Source of the DNA: Paraburkholderia polaris
Lineage (GTDB): Bacteria > Pseudomonadota > Gammaproteobacteria > Burkholderiales > Burkholderiaceae
DNA length: 64,000 nt
Assembly: GCF_012927345.1 (NCBI RefSeq)
Contig: NZ_JABBGJ010000008.1
Location: forward strand, 160,028-224,027
Direction: 5' to 3'
This document shows positions 32,553 through 41,820 of this stretch, piece after piece; the stretch's first letter is position 1, and the number at the start of each line of letters is the position of its first letter. The position numbers were made by a program, and so were the translations under genes. The notes below the pieces were generated by a model. That model was given only the letters and a program-made list of their open reading frames with translations, was not told where the DNA came from and did no database searches.

Positions 32553-33194
32553 TTAGTGAGCAGGCGCGGCCAGCTCGCTGGCGGCACGCGCGAGACGCGT
32601 GACTTCATCCCAGTTTTGCGCGACGAGCGCGGCTTTCGGCGTCAACCACGAACCGCCCACGCACACGACGTTCGGTTGTGCGAGGAAATTGATGGCGCTT
32701 TCGGCCGTGATGCCGCCGGTTGGGCAGAATTTCAGTGTCGGGAACGGGCCGTAAAACGCCTGCAGCATCGGCACGCCGCCGGCTTGCTGCGCCGGGAAGA
32801 ACTTGACGATTTCGTAGCCGAGTTCCAGTGCGGTGATGATGTCGGTCGGTGTCATCACGCCCGGCAGCAGCGGCAAGCCCGCATCCTGCGCGGCCTTGTG
32901 CATGTCTCTCGTCAGACCCGGCGAGACGCCGAACTGCGCGCCCGCTTTCTTGGCCTGAGCGCAGTGCTCGGGCTTCGTGATCGTACCGACGCCAACCACG
33001 ATGTCCTCAGCCAGTTGGCTCGCGCGTTCGATCGCTTCCAGACCGGCTGCGGTGCGCAGCGTGATTTCCAGCACCTTCACGCCACCCGCGTGCAGTGCGC
33101 GCGACACGTTTTCACCCTGCTCGACCGAGTCGAATGCGAGCACCGGAATCACGGGGCCGAGGCGCACGATGTCGCTTACTGTTTTCGCTGTCAT
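32553..33194 (-). CDS. eda: 2-dehydro-3-deoxy-phosphogluconate aldolase
   Basis: Splits KDPG into pyruvate and glyceraldehyde 3-phosphate, the second step of the Entner-Doudoroff pathway. It is a class I aldolase: the Schiff-base lysine is in YEIVKFFPAQQAGG, and the catalytic Glu in GVKVLEITLRT. VGVGTITKPEH and FCPTGGITAE are further family motifs. The length of 213 residues is normal. It follows edd by 26 bp. The 32286-32552 gap to gntT holds nothing defined beyond a duplicated ribosome-binding-like stretch. Confidence 0.97.
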   Translation of the reverse strand: MTAKTVSDIVRLGPVIPVLAFDSVEQGENVSRALHAGGVKVLEITLRTAAGLEAIERASQLAEDIVVGVGTITKPEHCAQAKKAGAQFGVSPGLTRDMHKAAQDAGLPLLPGVMTPTDIITALELGYEIVKFFPAQQAGGVPMLQAFYGPFPTLKFCPTGGITAESAINFLAQPNVVCVGGSWLTPKAALVAQNWDEVTRLARAASELAAPAH

Positions 33195-33220
33195 AGTCAG
33201 ACTCCTTATTTCTGCAGCGT

Positions 33221-35125
33221 TTAGCTGGCTTGAGTGGTGCTTGTGTGTGCTTCGGTGTGTGCTTTGGCCCGCTCACCGTGATGCGCTGCGCGCTCGCCCA
33301 CCATCGGACCGAACACCGAGGCGCCCTGCTCCGCCGGCGCTGCCGCCGCACGGAACACGCCGAACAGCTCACGGCCGAAGCCGACTTCGTTCTCCGCCTG
33401 ATGCTGCGGCAACGCTTCCGGCCGCGCCGCCCATTCGGCTGCGTCGATTTCGATGTCGAGCACGCCTGCGTCCGCATCGATCACCAGCATGTCGCCGGTG
33501 CGAACCTTACCGATCGGGCCTTGCAGCAATGCTTCCGGCGACAGGTGGATCACCGCCGGCACCTTGCCCGACGCGCCGGACATGCGGCCGTCCGTGACCA
33601 ATGCGACGTGGAAACCTTGATCCTGCAACACACCGAGCAACGGCGTCAAACGATGCAGCTCGGGCATGCCATTTGCGCGAGCGCCCTGGAAACGCACAAC
33701 AGCAATGAAATCGCGCTTCAGCTCGCCCTTGTCGAACGCGGCCTGCACCGCTTCCTGCGAATCGAACACGATGGCCGGCGCCTTCACCTTGCGATGCTGC
33801 GCCGCCACTGCGGAAATCTTGATCACGCCGCGGCCAAGCTTGCCTTGCATCAGACGCAAACCGCCATCGGGCTGAAACGGTTCTTTGATGCCACGCAGCA
33901 CCGCCGTGTCTTCGCTCTTTTCCGCGCCCGGTACCCATTGCAGCTTGCCGTCGATCAGCTTCGGCTCTTCCGTGTAGTGATGCAGCCCTTTGCCGGCGAC
34001 GGTGTTCACGTCCTCATGCAGCAAGCCGCCTTCCAGCAGATTGCGGACCAGGAACGCGACACCGCCCGCAGCGTGGAAGTGGTTCACATCGGCCTTGCCA
34101 TTCGGGTAGATCTTTGCGAGCAGCGGCACGGCTTGCGACAGCGTGTCGAAGTCGTTCCAGTCGATCACGATGCCGGCTGCGCGTGCAATCGCGACGAGGT
34201 GCAACGTGTGATTGGTGGAACCGCCCGTTGCCAGCAATGCGACGATGCCATTGACGATCGCTTTCTCGTCGACCACGTGGCCGATCGGGGTGTAATTGCC
34301 GCGGTCCACCGTCAGATCGAGCACGCGGCGCGCGGCCTGCGCCGTCAGCGCGTCGCGCAGCGCCGTATGCGGATGCACGAACGCGGAACTCGGCAGATGC
34401 AGGCCCATGACCTCCATGAGCATCTGGTTGCTGTTCGCGGTGCCGTAAAACGTGCAGGTGCCCTGGCTGTGGTATGCGGCGGCTTCCGCTTCGAGCAGCG
34501 CGTCGCGGCCGCATTGACCGGTGGCGAAGAGTTGGCGCGTCTTGGCTTTGTCGTCGTTCGACAGACCGCTCCCCATCGGGCCGGCCGGCACGAAAATCGT
34601 CGGCAGATGGCCGAATTGCAGCGCGCCGATCAGGAGGCCCGGCACGATCTTGTCGCAAATGCCGAGGCACAGCGCCGCGTCGAACATGTTGTGCGTGAGC
34701 GCGACCGCCGTGCTCATCGCGATCACTTCGCGCGAGAACAGCGAAAGTTCCATGCCCGCATTGCCTTGCGTGACGCCGTCGCACATGGCCGGCACACCGC
34801 CCGCGAATTGCGCGACGCCGCCGTTTTCACGCGCGGCCTCTTTGATGATGTCGGGGTAGTTTTTGTACGGCGCGTGCGCGGACAGCATCTCGTTGTACGA
34901 CGACACGATGCCGATGTTCGGCTCGCGGATCGCCTTGATGGCGAACTTGTCGTTGCCTTCGAGGCCGGCAAAACCGTGGGCCAGATTGGCGCAGGAGAGC
35001 GCGCCGCGCGCCGGAAATTTGCCCTGAGCGTGATGGATGCGGGCCAGATACGCCTCGCGAGTGGGTTTGCTGCGCTCGACCACGCGTTGCGTGACCTTCA
35101 ACAATTGCGAATGCGGGGAAACCAT
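33221..35125 (-). CDS. edd: Phosphogluconate dehydratase
   Basis: Dehydrates 6-phosphogluconate to KDPG. It belongs to the IlvD/Edd family with a [4Fe-4S] cluster: cysteines are seen in [26 protein letters not shown] and [15 protein letters not shown]. The C-terminal half shows [16 protein letters not shown]. At 634 residues it is slightly longer than E. coli Edd (603); the extra lies mostly in a low-complexity C-terminal tail. The promoter 90 bp upstream contains a HexR-type palindrome. Confidence 0.97.
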   Translation of the reverse strand: MVSPHSQLLKVTQRVVERSKPTREAYLARIHHAQGKFPARGALSCANLAHGFAGLEGNDKFAIKAIREPNIGIVSSYNEMLSAHAPYKNYPDIIKEAARENGGVAQFAGGVPAMCDGVTQGNAGMELSLFSREVIAMSTAVALTHNMFDAALCLGICDKIVPGLLIGALQFGHLPTIFVPAGPMGSGLSNDDKAKTRQLFATGQCGRDALLEAEAAAYHSQGTCTFYGTANSNQMLMEVMGLHLPSSAFVHPHTALRDALTAQAARRVLDLTVDRGNYTPIGHVVDEKAIVNGIVALLATGGSTNHTLHLVAIARAAGIVIDWNDFDTLSQAVPLLAKIYPNGKADVNHFHAAGGVAFLVRNLLEGGLLHEDVNTVAGKGLHHYTEEPKLIDGKLQWVPGAEKSEDTAVLRGIKEPFQPDGGLRLMQGKLGRGVIKISAVAAQHRKVKAPAIVFDSQEAVQAAFDKGELKRDFIAVVRFQGARANGMPELHRLTPLLGVLQDQGFHVALVTDGRMSGASGKVPAVIHLSPEALLQGPIGKVRTGDMLVIDADAGVLDIEIDAAEWAARPEALPQHQAENEVGFGRELFGVFRAAAAPAEQGASVFGPMVGERAAHHGERAKAHTEAHTSTTQAS

Positions 35126-35209
35126 CGGAGCTCCTTCGTCGCTGGCGTGAGCCGTGCGCGCACTATGCCAGGTAGGTATCGCGGGGATGTCGGATCAGTC
35201 GACGACGCA

Positions 35210-35238
35210 ATCTTAGTAGAAAAACTACACGATCGCAA
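35210..35238 (-). promoter_or_regulatory. edd promoter with HexR-type operator in its spacer
   Basis: On the minus strand TTGCGA (35233-35238) and TAAGAT (35210-35215) are 17 bp apart. The spacer holds TGTAGTTTTTCTACT (35215-35229), close to the TGTARTWWWAYTACA palindrome described for HexR. Binding there would block RNA polymerase, giving repression relieved by KDPG. Confidence 0.75.
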
Positions 35239-35346
35239 TCACGATTCCTGCTGCACCGCCGCATCTTTGAATCGCCGCATCGCCATACTGGCTTTGCCTT
35301 AGCGACATATATGCCAAAAACCAGGGAATACACCTAGCGCTCGATA

Positions 35347-35361
35347 TGTAGTTTTTGTAGC
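35347..35361. promoter_or_regulatory. HexR-type operator over the hexR -35 box
   Basis: TGTAGTTTTTGTAGC matches the site upstream of edd in its first half and core. It overlaps TTGTAG (35355-35360), the -35 box of a promoter with TATAGT (35378-35383) at 17 bp, so hexR is probably autoregulated. Confidence 0.65.
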
Positions 35362-35416
35362 TTCTTCAGCAATCAGATATAGTCCACGCATTCTTCAGCA
35401 TAGTGCGAGTTTTCCG

Positions 35417-36262
35417 ATGATGCTGTCCCAAGTGGAAGAGATGCGCGAGCAGTTGCGCCCGTCCGAGCGCAAGCTGGCCGATTACGTGATTGAAGCGCCG
35501 CGCGAGGTGCTGGATCTATCGATGACCGAAGTGGCCGCGCGCGCCGGCGTCAGTCAGCCAACTATCGCTCGGTTCTGTCATGCGCTCGGTTTTTCCGGCT
35601 TTCGCGAGTTCAAGATCCGGCTGGCGCAAGGGATCGCGGCGGAAGTGCCCGCCGTCTACCGCGACGTGCGGCCTGACGAGCCGGCGCCGGGCGTGGCCGC
35701 GAAGGTGCTTGACCGGACTATCGGCGCGCTGATCCAGGTGCGCAACAATCTGTCGTCAGATAGCGTGGCGGCGGCAATCGCGCTGCTGGCGCAGGCGCGG
35801 CGCATCGAGTTCTACGGCGCGGGCGGTTCGGGCATCGCGGCGCTCGATGTGCAGCACAAGTTCTTTCGCCTCGGCATGCCGAGCGTCGCGTATTCGGACC
35901 CGCATACGTTTCTGATGTCGGCCGCGCTGCTGGGCGAGGGCGACGTGGTGGTGGCGATCTCGAATACCGGCCGCACGCGCGACATCGTCGATGCGGTGAA
36001 GTCGGCGCTAGCGGCAGGCGCGAAGGTGATTGCGATCACGCACGGCAATTCGCCATTGGCACGGCTTGCGACGGTCGGGTTGTTTGCCAATGTCGACGAA
36101 GACACCGATATCTTTTCGCCGATGACCTCGCGCGTCTCGCATCTGGCGATCGGGGATATTCTCGCGGTGGGTGTGGCTTTGAGCCGGGGGCCTGAGCTCG
36201 TCGAGAAGATGGCGCAGGCGAAGGAAGTGATTACTCGCAGAAGGATCGATCCGGGCGCCTGA
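35417..36262 (+). CDS. hexR: RpiR-family transcriptional regulator HexR
   Basis: 281 residues. The N-terminal RpiR helix-turn-helix (about 1-77) includes LSMTEVAARAGVSQPTIARFCHALG in pieces. The C-terminal SIS sugar-phosphate domain (about 120-260) includes IEFYGAGGSGIAALD and AISNTGRTRDIVDA. Divergence from edd-eda and the two palindromes between them identify it as HexR, which senses KDPG. Two in-frame ATGs at 35417 and 35420 are equivalent. Confidence 0.93.
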   Translation: MMLSQVEEMREQLRPSERKLADYVIEAPREVLDLSMTEVAARAGVSQPTIARFCHALGFSGFREFKIRLAQGIAAEVPAVYRDVRPDEPAPGVAAKVLDRTIGALIQVRNNLSSDSVAAAIALLAQARRIEFYGAGGSGIAALDVQHKFFRLGMPSVAYSDPHTFLMSAALLGEGDVVVAISNTGRTRDIVDAVKSALAAGAKVIAITHGNSPLARLATVGLFANVDEDTDIFSPMTSRVSHLAIGDILAVGVALSRGPELVEKMAQAKEVITRRRIDPGA

Positions 36263-36403
36263 CGTTTCGCGGACGGTCGCGCATCGGACGTTGGCAGTGA
36301 CATGCGTTCGCGTAGGGACAGCAGCAGGGGAAGGCGTCGCTCGGGAGAGGTGAGCGACGTGTTCGCAATCGTATCGGCTGTTCGGTGCGTCAACCGCACG
36401 CGC

Positions 36404-36447
36404 AAAAAAAGGACGAGCTCCTCGAAGGGAGCCCGTCCTCTTTTCTT
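36404..36447. terminator. Terminator between hexR and the adhesin gene
   Basis: AGGACG-GCTCC and GGGAGC-CGTCCT form a long stem with one mismatch around TCGAA (36410-36439). T runs flank it on both strands, so it can end hexR and the convergent adhesin transcript. Confidence 0.8.
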
Positions 36448-36527
36448 TACTACCGGGTCAAACTCAAACTTGCGGCCTACGGAAGGGCGCGACGCAACCG
36501 CCGCACCTTTTCACCACCGTCATACGC

Positions 36528-39500
36528 TTACCACTGATACGACGCACCGGCGCCGACAGTCGTTTCGCTACCGCTGATGCCGGCACCCACCTTGACCTTC
36601 AGGTTCTGCGTGATACGGGCCGATGCGCCCACAGCCGCGGCCTGATAACCCTTGTAAGTCGCTCCGGCGACGCCGACTGCCAGCGTCTTGCCCGGATCGA
36701 CTTCCGGAATCATCGTCAGCGCGGTGGCGGCTGCTACGCCGCTGTAGGCGCTGCGCGCCACGTCATTGATACCCGACTGGAACTGACGCATGTTCACGGC
36801 GTCCGTCGCAACCTGGCCATCGGCGACGTTGGTGATACGACGCTCATTGCCTTGCGAACCCACAGAGACAGTGTTCGCCTGATCGGCCACGGAACCCGAA
36901 CCGATCGCAACCGAGTTCTCGCCACTAGCCTGCGAACCGCCGCCGAGCGCCACGGCATTGTTGCCGGTGGCTGCCGCTGCCGGTGCGCCGCCTGCGTTGA
37001 GGGACATCGCGGTGTTGCCGGTCTGCTGCTGGTTCTGCACCGACTGGCTCAGATCGGACAGTTGCTGGTTGGTATTCCACAACTGCGCGCCGGTCACTGC
37101 ATCGGTGCTCGTCGCCGACAGTTCGCCATCCTGCAGGTTGGTCAACTTCACCTTCGGCGCGCTGGCCGAACCGCCCAAGGTCACCTGGTTGTGTGCCGAC
37201 GTGTCATACGACACCGCGTTCGCCACCGAGCCGCTCATCGAGCCGACCGTCGTCTGCAGGCTCGCGATATCGGACGTGTTCTGCGTCACACGGCCGTCGA
37301 CGTTCGCGATCGCCGCGCCGACGTTGTTCACGGTCGTGCCGCCGACGCTATATGACGGCGCCGAGACCGTGCCGTCCGCGTTGACGGTCGATCCGCCGCC
37401 AAGCGCCGCTGCCGTGCTGGCTGCGTTCGCATGGAGTTGCGAGCCGTTCACCGCATCGACGCTCTCCGCGCTCACCGCACCGGCCGCCACACCGGTCACG
37501 ACACGGTTACCCGCTGTGCCGGCCACGCTGAGACGCGTGCCATCGGTCGTAGCGCCGATGCGCAGATCGCGCGAAGTCTGGTCCTGCGTGACCATGCCGA
37601 TGCTGCCATTGTTGATCTGCGTTTCCAGCGACGACAGATTCGTGTCAAGCGTATCGAGCGCGTCGCCGACGGTGCTCTGCGTGCCGCCCTGCATGTGATA
37701 AGTCGGGCTGACGATCGAGCCGTCAGCGTTCACTTGCGCACCGCCGCCGAGCGATGCGACGAGCGGGTTCAACTGACCCAGGTTGACCGCGGAGTTGCTG
37801 GTCGTGCCGGCTGCGACGCCGAGCAGTTCGCGCGGGCCCGTGGTGCCCATGAAGTTGACGCGCGTTCCGCCGGTGTTGCTGGCGACCGTCAGATCACCCG
37901 AAGTCTGATCCTGCTGCACGAGGCCGACTGCGCCCGTGTTGATCTGGTTAGCCAAATCGCTTACCGAACCTTCGACCGTCGTGACGCGCGTGTCGAGGTT
38001 CGAGATATTGCTGGTGTTCTTCGCGATGTCGCTAGTGTTTTGCGCGATGTCGCTGGCGTGCTGCGCAATATCGCTAGTGTTCTTCGCAATATCGTTCGTG
38101 TTCTGCGCGATGTTGCCAGTGTTGGTCGAGATGTCGCTCGTGTTCTGCGCGACGTTCTGATTCGTCGTGTACAACTGCGTGCCGTTCACTGCGTCCATGC
38201 TCGAGCCCGACACCGCGCCTGCCGCCACGTTCTTGAGCGTCGTACCCGAGGCGCCTGCGAACGTCACCTTGTCGCGCGCCGCGGAGTCGTAGGCCACCGC
38301 GCCGGCCACACCGCCGCCGAGGCTGGCGATCTGCGAGTTGATCGTGCTGATGTCGCTGGTGTTCTGCACGAGATCGCTCGTATTCTGAGCGATCTTGCCA
38401 GCGTTCGTCGCGATGTCGCTGGTGTTCTGCGTGATCGCAGCGACATTTTGCGCAACGCTCTGGTTCGTCGCATACAGTTGCGAGCCGTTCACCGCGTCCG
38501 TGCTCGAGTCCGATAGCGCGCCCGCTGCCACGTTCGTGATCTTCGTGCCTGCCGCGCCGGCCAGCGTCATCGTGTCGTGCGCCGACGAGTCGTATTTCGC
38601 GACGTCCGCCATCTGGCCGTTGATCGTGCTGACCTGCGTATTCAGCGTGCTGATGTCCGTGGTGTTCTGCGCGATATCGCTCGTGTTCTGCGCAACCTTG
38701 CCCGCGTTCGTCGAGATGTCGCTCGTGTTCTGAGCAACCTTGTCGACGTTCGTCGAGATATCGCTCGTGTTCTGCGCGATCGCGGCGGCATTCTGTGCAA
38801 CGCTCTGGTTCGTCATGTAGAGCTGCGAACCATTGACCGCATCCTTGCTCGAATCCGACAATGCACCTGCCGCCACGTTCGTGAGCGTCGTGCCCGATGT
38901 ACCGCCGAAACTCACCTTGTCATGCGCCGACGAATCGTACGTCACCGCGCCCGCCACCCCGCCGCCCAAGCTGGCAATCTGCGAGTTGATCAAGCTAATG
39001 TCGCTGGAGTTCTGTGCGACATTCTGGTTCGTCGCGTACAGTTGCGTGCCGTTCACCGCGTCCGTGCTCGACGAGGACAGCGCGCCCGCCGCCACGTTCC
39101 TGATCTTCGTGCCCGCCGTGCCGGCCAAGGTCATCGTGTCGTGTGCTGACGTGTCGTATTTCACGACGTCTGCCATTTGACCGTTGATCGTGCTGACCTG
39201 CGTGTTCAGCATGCCGATGTCGCTGGTGTTTTGCGCGATGTTGCTAGTGTTTGTCGAGATGTCGCTGGTGTTCTGTGCGATGTTGCTGGCGTTCGTCGAG
39301 ATGTCACTGGTGTTCTGCGCGATCGCAGCCGCATTCTGCGCGACGTTCTGATTCGTCGTGTACAGCTGCGCACCATTCACCGCGTCCGTGCTCGACGCCG
39401 ACACCGCGCCGGCCGCGACGTTCGTGAGCGTCGTGCCCGACGCGCCGCCCAGCGTGACCTTGCTCTCCGTCGTATCGTCGTAGGCGACGAAAGAGTTGGT

Positions 39501-40628
39501 GGCGTTGCCGCTCGTATCAGTCTTCAGACCCGCCGCCTGCAACTGGGCGTAGTTGACCGCATCGGTCGCTTGCGTACCCGCCGCGACATTCACGATCTGA
39601 CGCTGGTTCGTTGCGCTGCCGACCGATACCGTGCCGAAACGATTCGCCAAAGAACTGCCGCCCAAGGCGACTGCATTCCCGGCAGTCGCACTCGCGTTAT
39701 AGCCCAATGCCGCCGAAACTCCTGCGCCGCTCACGACGTTCGAGTTATAGCCAAAGGCGACCGATTGGCCTGCGCTAACTATCGAGTTATAGCCCACGCC
39801 AATGGAATTTTGGCCGCTGACATTTGCACCCACGCCGATCGCCTGAGAATTGTTGCCCAATGCCTTGGCATTCGGGCCGATTGCCAACGCTCCATTCTGA
39901 GTCGCGCTCGCAGCGGCCCCGCCACTGTAGGCAGCGATGTATTTGCTGCCACTCACAGCAAGATTGTCGATCGCCGTATCCAGACCACCGAGCGCGCTGC
40001 CGACGTCGTTATAGACTGAGCCACCAAGGGTATAGCTCGGAGCTGTCACATGACCGCTCGCGTCCACGCTAGCGCCGCCACCCAGCGAAGCCGCGATGCT
40101 TTGCGCCGTACCGGTCAGTTGGCCGAAATTCGCCGCATCAGTAGCCGCCGTACCCGCAGCCAGATTCGTGATCTTGTTGCCGCCCATATCGAGCGCGTTC
40201 AGCACGAACAAACCATTGTTCGTGATCTTCAACTGGTCGATGCCACCGGCACCCACATGAGCGGTATTCGGATCGGTCACCGTAAAGAACGCACCCGCAT
40301 TCCCACTAGCGTCGTAGGACACGATGCCGGCTTGCTGCGCACCAGTGCCCGAAGTACAGTCAGCACCCGTGGTCACCTGTGCACCGTCCGCAGAAGAAAT
40401 GCAGCCCGAGTTGCTTGCATCAGTGCCCAACACGCCTACCGCAAAGGAGTTGGGCGTGGCCGCCGCTTCAGATTTCACCGCCGTGCCGAATCCAACCCCC
40501 GCCGCCATCAGCGCCGCCACCAGCGCCTTCTTGTTCCGACTCTTCTTGCCGCGGCTCTTCGCGACTTCGGGTGCGGCTACATACGTGCCGGTGGTTTCAT
40601 TCCAAACGGTTTTGTACGACTTGTTCAT
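36528..40628 (-). CDS. Trimeric autotransporter adhesin (YadA-like, type Vc secretion)
   Basis: A 1366-residue surface protein expected to form trimeric fibres that bind host or abiotic surfaces. The N-terminal ESPR-type extended signal begins MNKSYKTVWNETTGTYVAA and runs to about residue 55. Head-type repeats (LGYNASATAGNAVALG and similar) lie at about 240-340. The stalk has seven DAVNG/DAVTG-QL neck modules, five almost identical, alternating with coiled coils built of the heptad AQNTSDI. The C-terminal YadA anchor (last 90 residues) contains AATALTMIPEVDPGKTLAVG and ends in Trp. Repeats at DNA level invite copy-number change. A promoter lies at 40785-40813. Confidence 0.95.
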   Translation of the reverse strand: MNKSYKTVWNETTGTYVAAPEVAKSRGKKSRNKKALVAALMAAGVGFGTAVKSEAAATPNSFAVGVLGTDASNSGCISSADGAQVTTGADCTSGTGAQQAGIVSYDASGNAGAFFTVTDPNTAHVGAGGIDQLKITNNGLFVLNALDMGGNKITNLAAGTAATDAANFGQLTGTAQSIAASLGGGASVDASGHVTAPSYTLGGSVYNDVGSALGGLDTAIDNLAVSGSKYIAAYSGGAAASATQNGALAIGPNAKALGNNSQAIGVGANVSGQNSIGVGYNSIVSAGQSVAFGYNSNVVSGAGVSAALGYNASATAGNAVALGGSSLANRFGTVSVGSATNQRQIVNVAAGTQATDAVNYAQLQAAGLKTDTSGNATNSFVAYDDTTESKVTLGGASGTTLTNVAAGAVSASSTDAVNGAQLYTTNQNVAQNAAAIAQNTSDISTNASNIAQNTSDISTNTSNIAQNTSDIGMLNTQVSTINGQMADVVKYDTSAHDTMTLAGTAGTKIRNVAAGALSSSSTDAVNGTQLYATNQNVAQNSSDISLINSQIASLGGGVAGAVTYDSSAHDKVSFGGTSGTTLTNVAAGALSDSSKDAVNGSQLYMTNQSVAQNAAAIAQNTSDISTNVDKVAQNTSDISTNAGKVAQNTSDIAQNTTDISTLNTQVSTINGQMADVAKYDSSAHDTMTLAGAAGTKITNVAAGALSDSSTDAVNGSQLYATNQSVAQNVAAITQNTSDIATNAGKIAQNTSDLVQNTSDISTINSQIASLGGGVAGAVAYDSAARDKVTFAGASGTTLKNVAAGAVSGSSMDAVNGTQLYTTNQNVAQNTSDISTNTGNIAQNTNDIAKNTSDIAQHASDIAQNTSDIAKNTSNISNLDTRVTTVEGSVSDLANQINTGAVGLVQQDQTSGDLTVASNTGGTRVNFMGTTGPRELLGVAAGTTSNSAVNLGQLNPLVASLGGGAQVNADGSIVSPTYHMQGGTQSTVGDALDTLDTNLSSLETQINNGSIGMVTQDQTSRDLRIGATTDGTRLSVAGTAGNRVVTGVAAGAVSAESVDAVNGSQLHANAASTAAALGGGSTVNADGTVSAPSYSVGGTTVNNVGAAIANVDGRVTQNTSDIASLQTTVGSMSGSVANAVSYDTSAHNQVTLGGSASAPKVKLTNLQDGELSATSTDAVTGAQLWNTNQQLSDLSQSVQNQQQTGNTAMSLNAGGAPAAAATGNNAVALGGGSQASGENSVAIGSGSVADQANTVSVGSQGNERRITNVADGQVATDAVNMRQFQSGINDVARSAYSGVAAATALTMIPEVDPGKTLAVGVAGATYKGYQAAAVGASARITQNLKVKVGAGISGSETTVGAGASYQW
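38010..39360 (-). repeat. Nested repeats encoding the adhesin stalk
   Basis: Runs of 21-bp units encode the heptads AQNTSDI/AKNTSDI/STNTSNI. They are interrupted by near-identical longer modules that encode a VNGSQLY-type neck. Five such modules recur in this stretch. All units are multiples of three, so gain or loss keeps the frame. Confidence 0.85.
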
Positions 40629-40784
40629 GATTTCGTCCTTCTGAAGATCTGATATCGGGCTCTGTGCGGCGGAGGCTTTTTTAATGGAGGCCGGCGCGCG
40701 TCAGGTGCTGACAGAAGGATGAAAACGGGGTCGTCGTGATGAGAACTTTCGGACCATCCCATTAATCCTTCTGGGGATGCTCCG

Positions 40785-40813
40785 ACTATAGAAGTAGGAA
40801 TCTGACGGTTTAA
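40785..40813 (-). promoter_or_regulatory. Likely promoter of the adhesin gene
   Basis: On the minus strand TTAAAC (40808-40813) and TATAGT (40785-40790) are exactly 17 bp apart. This gives a leader of about 150 nt before the ATG. In the remaining 40814-41161 stretch I recognise no gene or defined site. Confidence 0.6.
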
Positions 40814-41161
40814 TAGGACGGTTCTTAAAGAAAATACGGCACCGATCAGACTTTTCTTACGTGATGTGCTTGAATATCAGACAACATAAGTCGCAAATCC
40901 CTACCAGACAAAGGTATCAGCCGACAGGAACAGCGCAATCCGTGCATAGGGACGCGGCTAGGCCCACGCTCAAAATCAGAAAATTCCGAACGTAGCGATC
41001 AGCCGGATAGCAGCTTGAAGGAAAGTGAGCGGCGCAGAAAATAGCGCGTTGAAATCGACAGTGTCCTGCGAATATTTTGCCGACGAACCATCGATTACTG
41101 ATGTGCAGCGCCGCGCGGAGACAAATGCCACGCGACGAGTTAATGCTTATTCAAAAAACGT

Positions 41162-41181
41162 AAATAGGAATATTCCTATTT
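41162..41181. other. Perfect 20-bp palindrome abutting the HemJ-like gene stop
   Basis: AAATAGGAAT is followed directly by its complement ATTCCTATTT, and the stop codon of the next gene begins at the next base. AT-rich with no loop; on the minus strand a T run follows four bases later. It could be a weak terminator or a protein site. Confidence 0.6.
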
Positions 41182-41598
41182 TTAAAACGGCTTGATCACC
41201 ACCAACGCAACCGCCGCCAACATCCCCAGCACCGGCAGTTCATTAAACATCCGATACCACTTGTCCGTCCGACGGTTCTCGCCGCGCTCGAAGGTCCGCA
41301 GCAGTACCCCGCAGTACGCGTGATAGATGATCAGCAGCACCACCACGCCGACCTTCGCGTGAATCCAGCCCTGCCCGCGCCCAATGCCGACCGCGAGCCA
41401 CAGCCACAGTCCGCATGCTAGCGCCGGCACCGCGATGAACGTCATGAAGCGGAACAGCTTGCGGGCCATCGTCAAAAGCCGCGCGGTGGCCGCGGGTTCA
41501 GTCTCCATGGCCAGATTGACGAAGATGCGCGGCAGATAGAACAGGCCGGCAAACCAGGAAGCAACCAGGACGATGTGAAACGTCTTTACCCAAAGCAT
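41182..41598 (-). CDS. CopD/HemJ-family integral membrane protein
   Basis: 138 residues with four hydrophobic segments. It begins MLWVKTFHIVLVASWFAGLFYLPRIFVNL in pieces, and contains WIHAKVGVVVLLIIYHAY. This layout, with the conserved His in TFHI and Lys in HAKV, fits HemJ-type protoporphyrinogen IX oxidase and is commonly labelled CopD family. A role in haem synthesis is likely by family but not proven. It is about 200 bp downstream of proA on the same strand. Confidence 0.8.
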   Translation of the reverse strand: MLWVKTFHIVLVASWFAGLFYLPRIFVNLAMETEPAATARLLTMARKLFRFMTFIAVPALACGLWLWLAVGIGRGQGWIHAKVGVVVLLIIYHAYCGVLLRTFERGENRRTDKWYRMFNELPVLGMLAAVALVVIKPF

Positions 41599-41636
41599 CA
41601 GCGGTCCTTGCGACTTGTATTGTGGAAATCAGCGCT

Positions 41637-41820
41637 CGTGGCGGCGCGTTCGTAATGAAAAGACGCAGCCGGCAGCATTGCTCGGTGGCGTTCGCGATTA
41701 AACGTACAGCCGGCGGCGCTTATTCCGGTTTTCGCGATGAAACGCGCGGGCGGCGCCGCTTATTCCGGCGTTCGCGATGAAACACGCTTCCGACGGCGAC
41801 TTATTGCCGGCCTTCGCCAT
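41637..41820. repeat. Tandem array of about 41 bp including the proA 3' end
   Basis: Four to five imperfect units with spacings of 41, 40 and 41 bp. Their landmarks are TTATTCCGG (41720 and 41760) and the proA terminal TTATTGCCGG (41801), with TTCGCGATGAAAC-like text in between. On the proA strand each unit reads GCGAA-GCCGG-AATAAGCGGC, and the stop codon of proA is the TAA of the first unit. Confidence 0.7.

Noticed and set aside
33230..35302. 690-residue plus-strand frame opposite edd
   Set aside because: Antisense shadow of edd with Arg/His-rich composition and no start signal.
37431..40019. Long plus-strand frames opposite the adhesin
   Set aside because: They mirror the adhesin repeats (Arg/Val/Asp-rich repeats) and have no ribosome binding sites.
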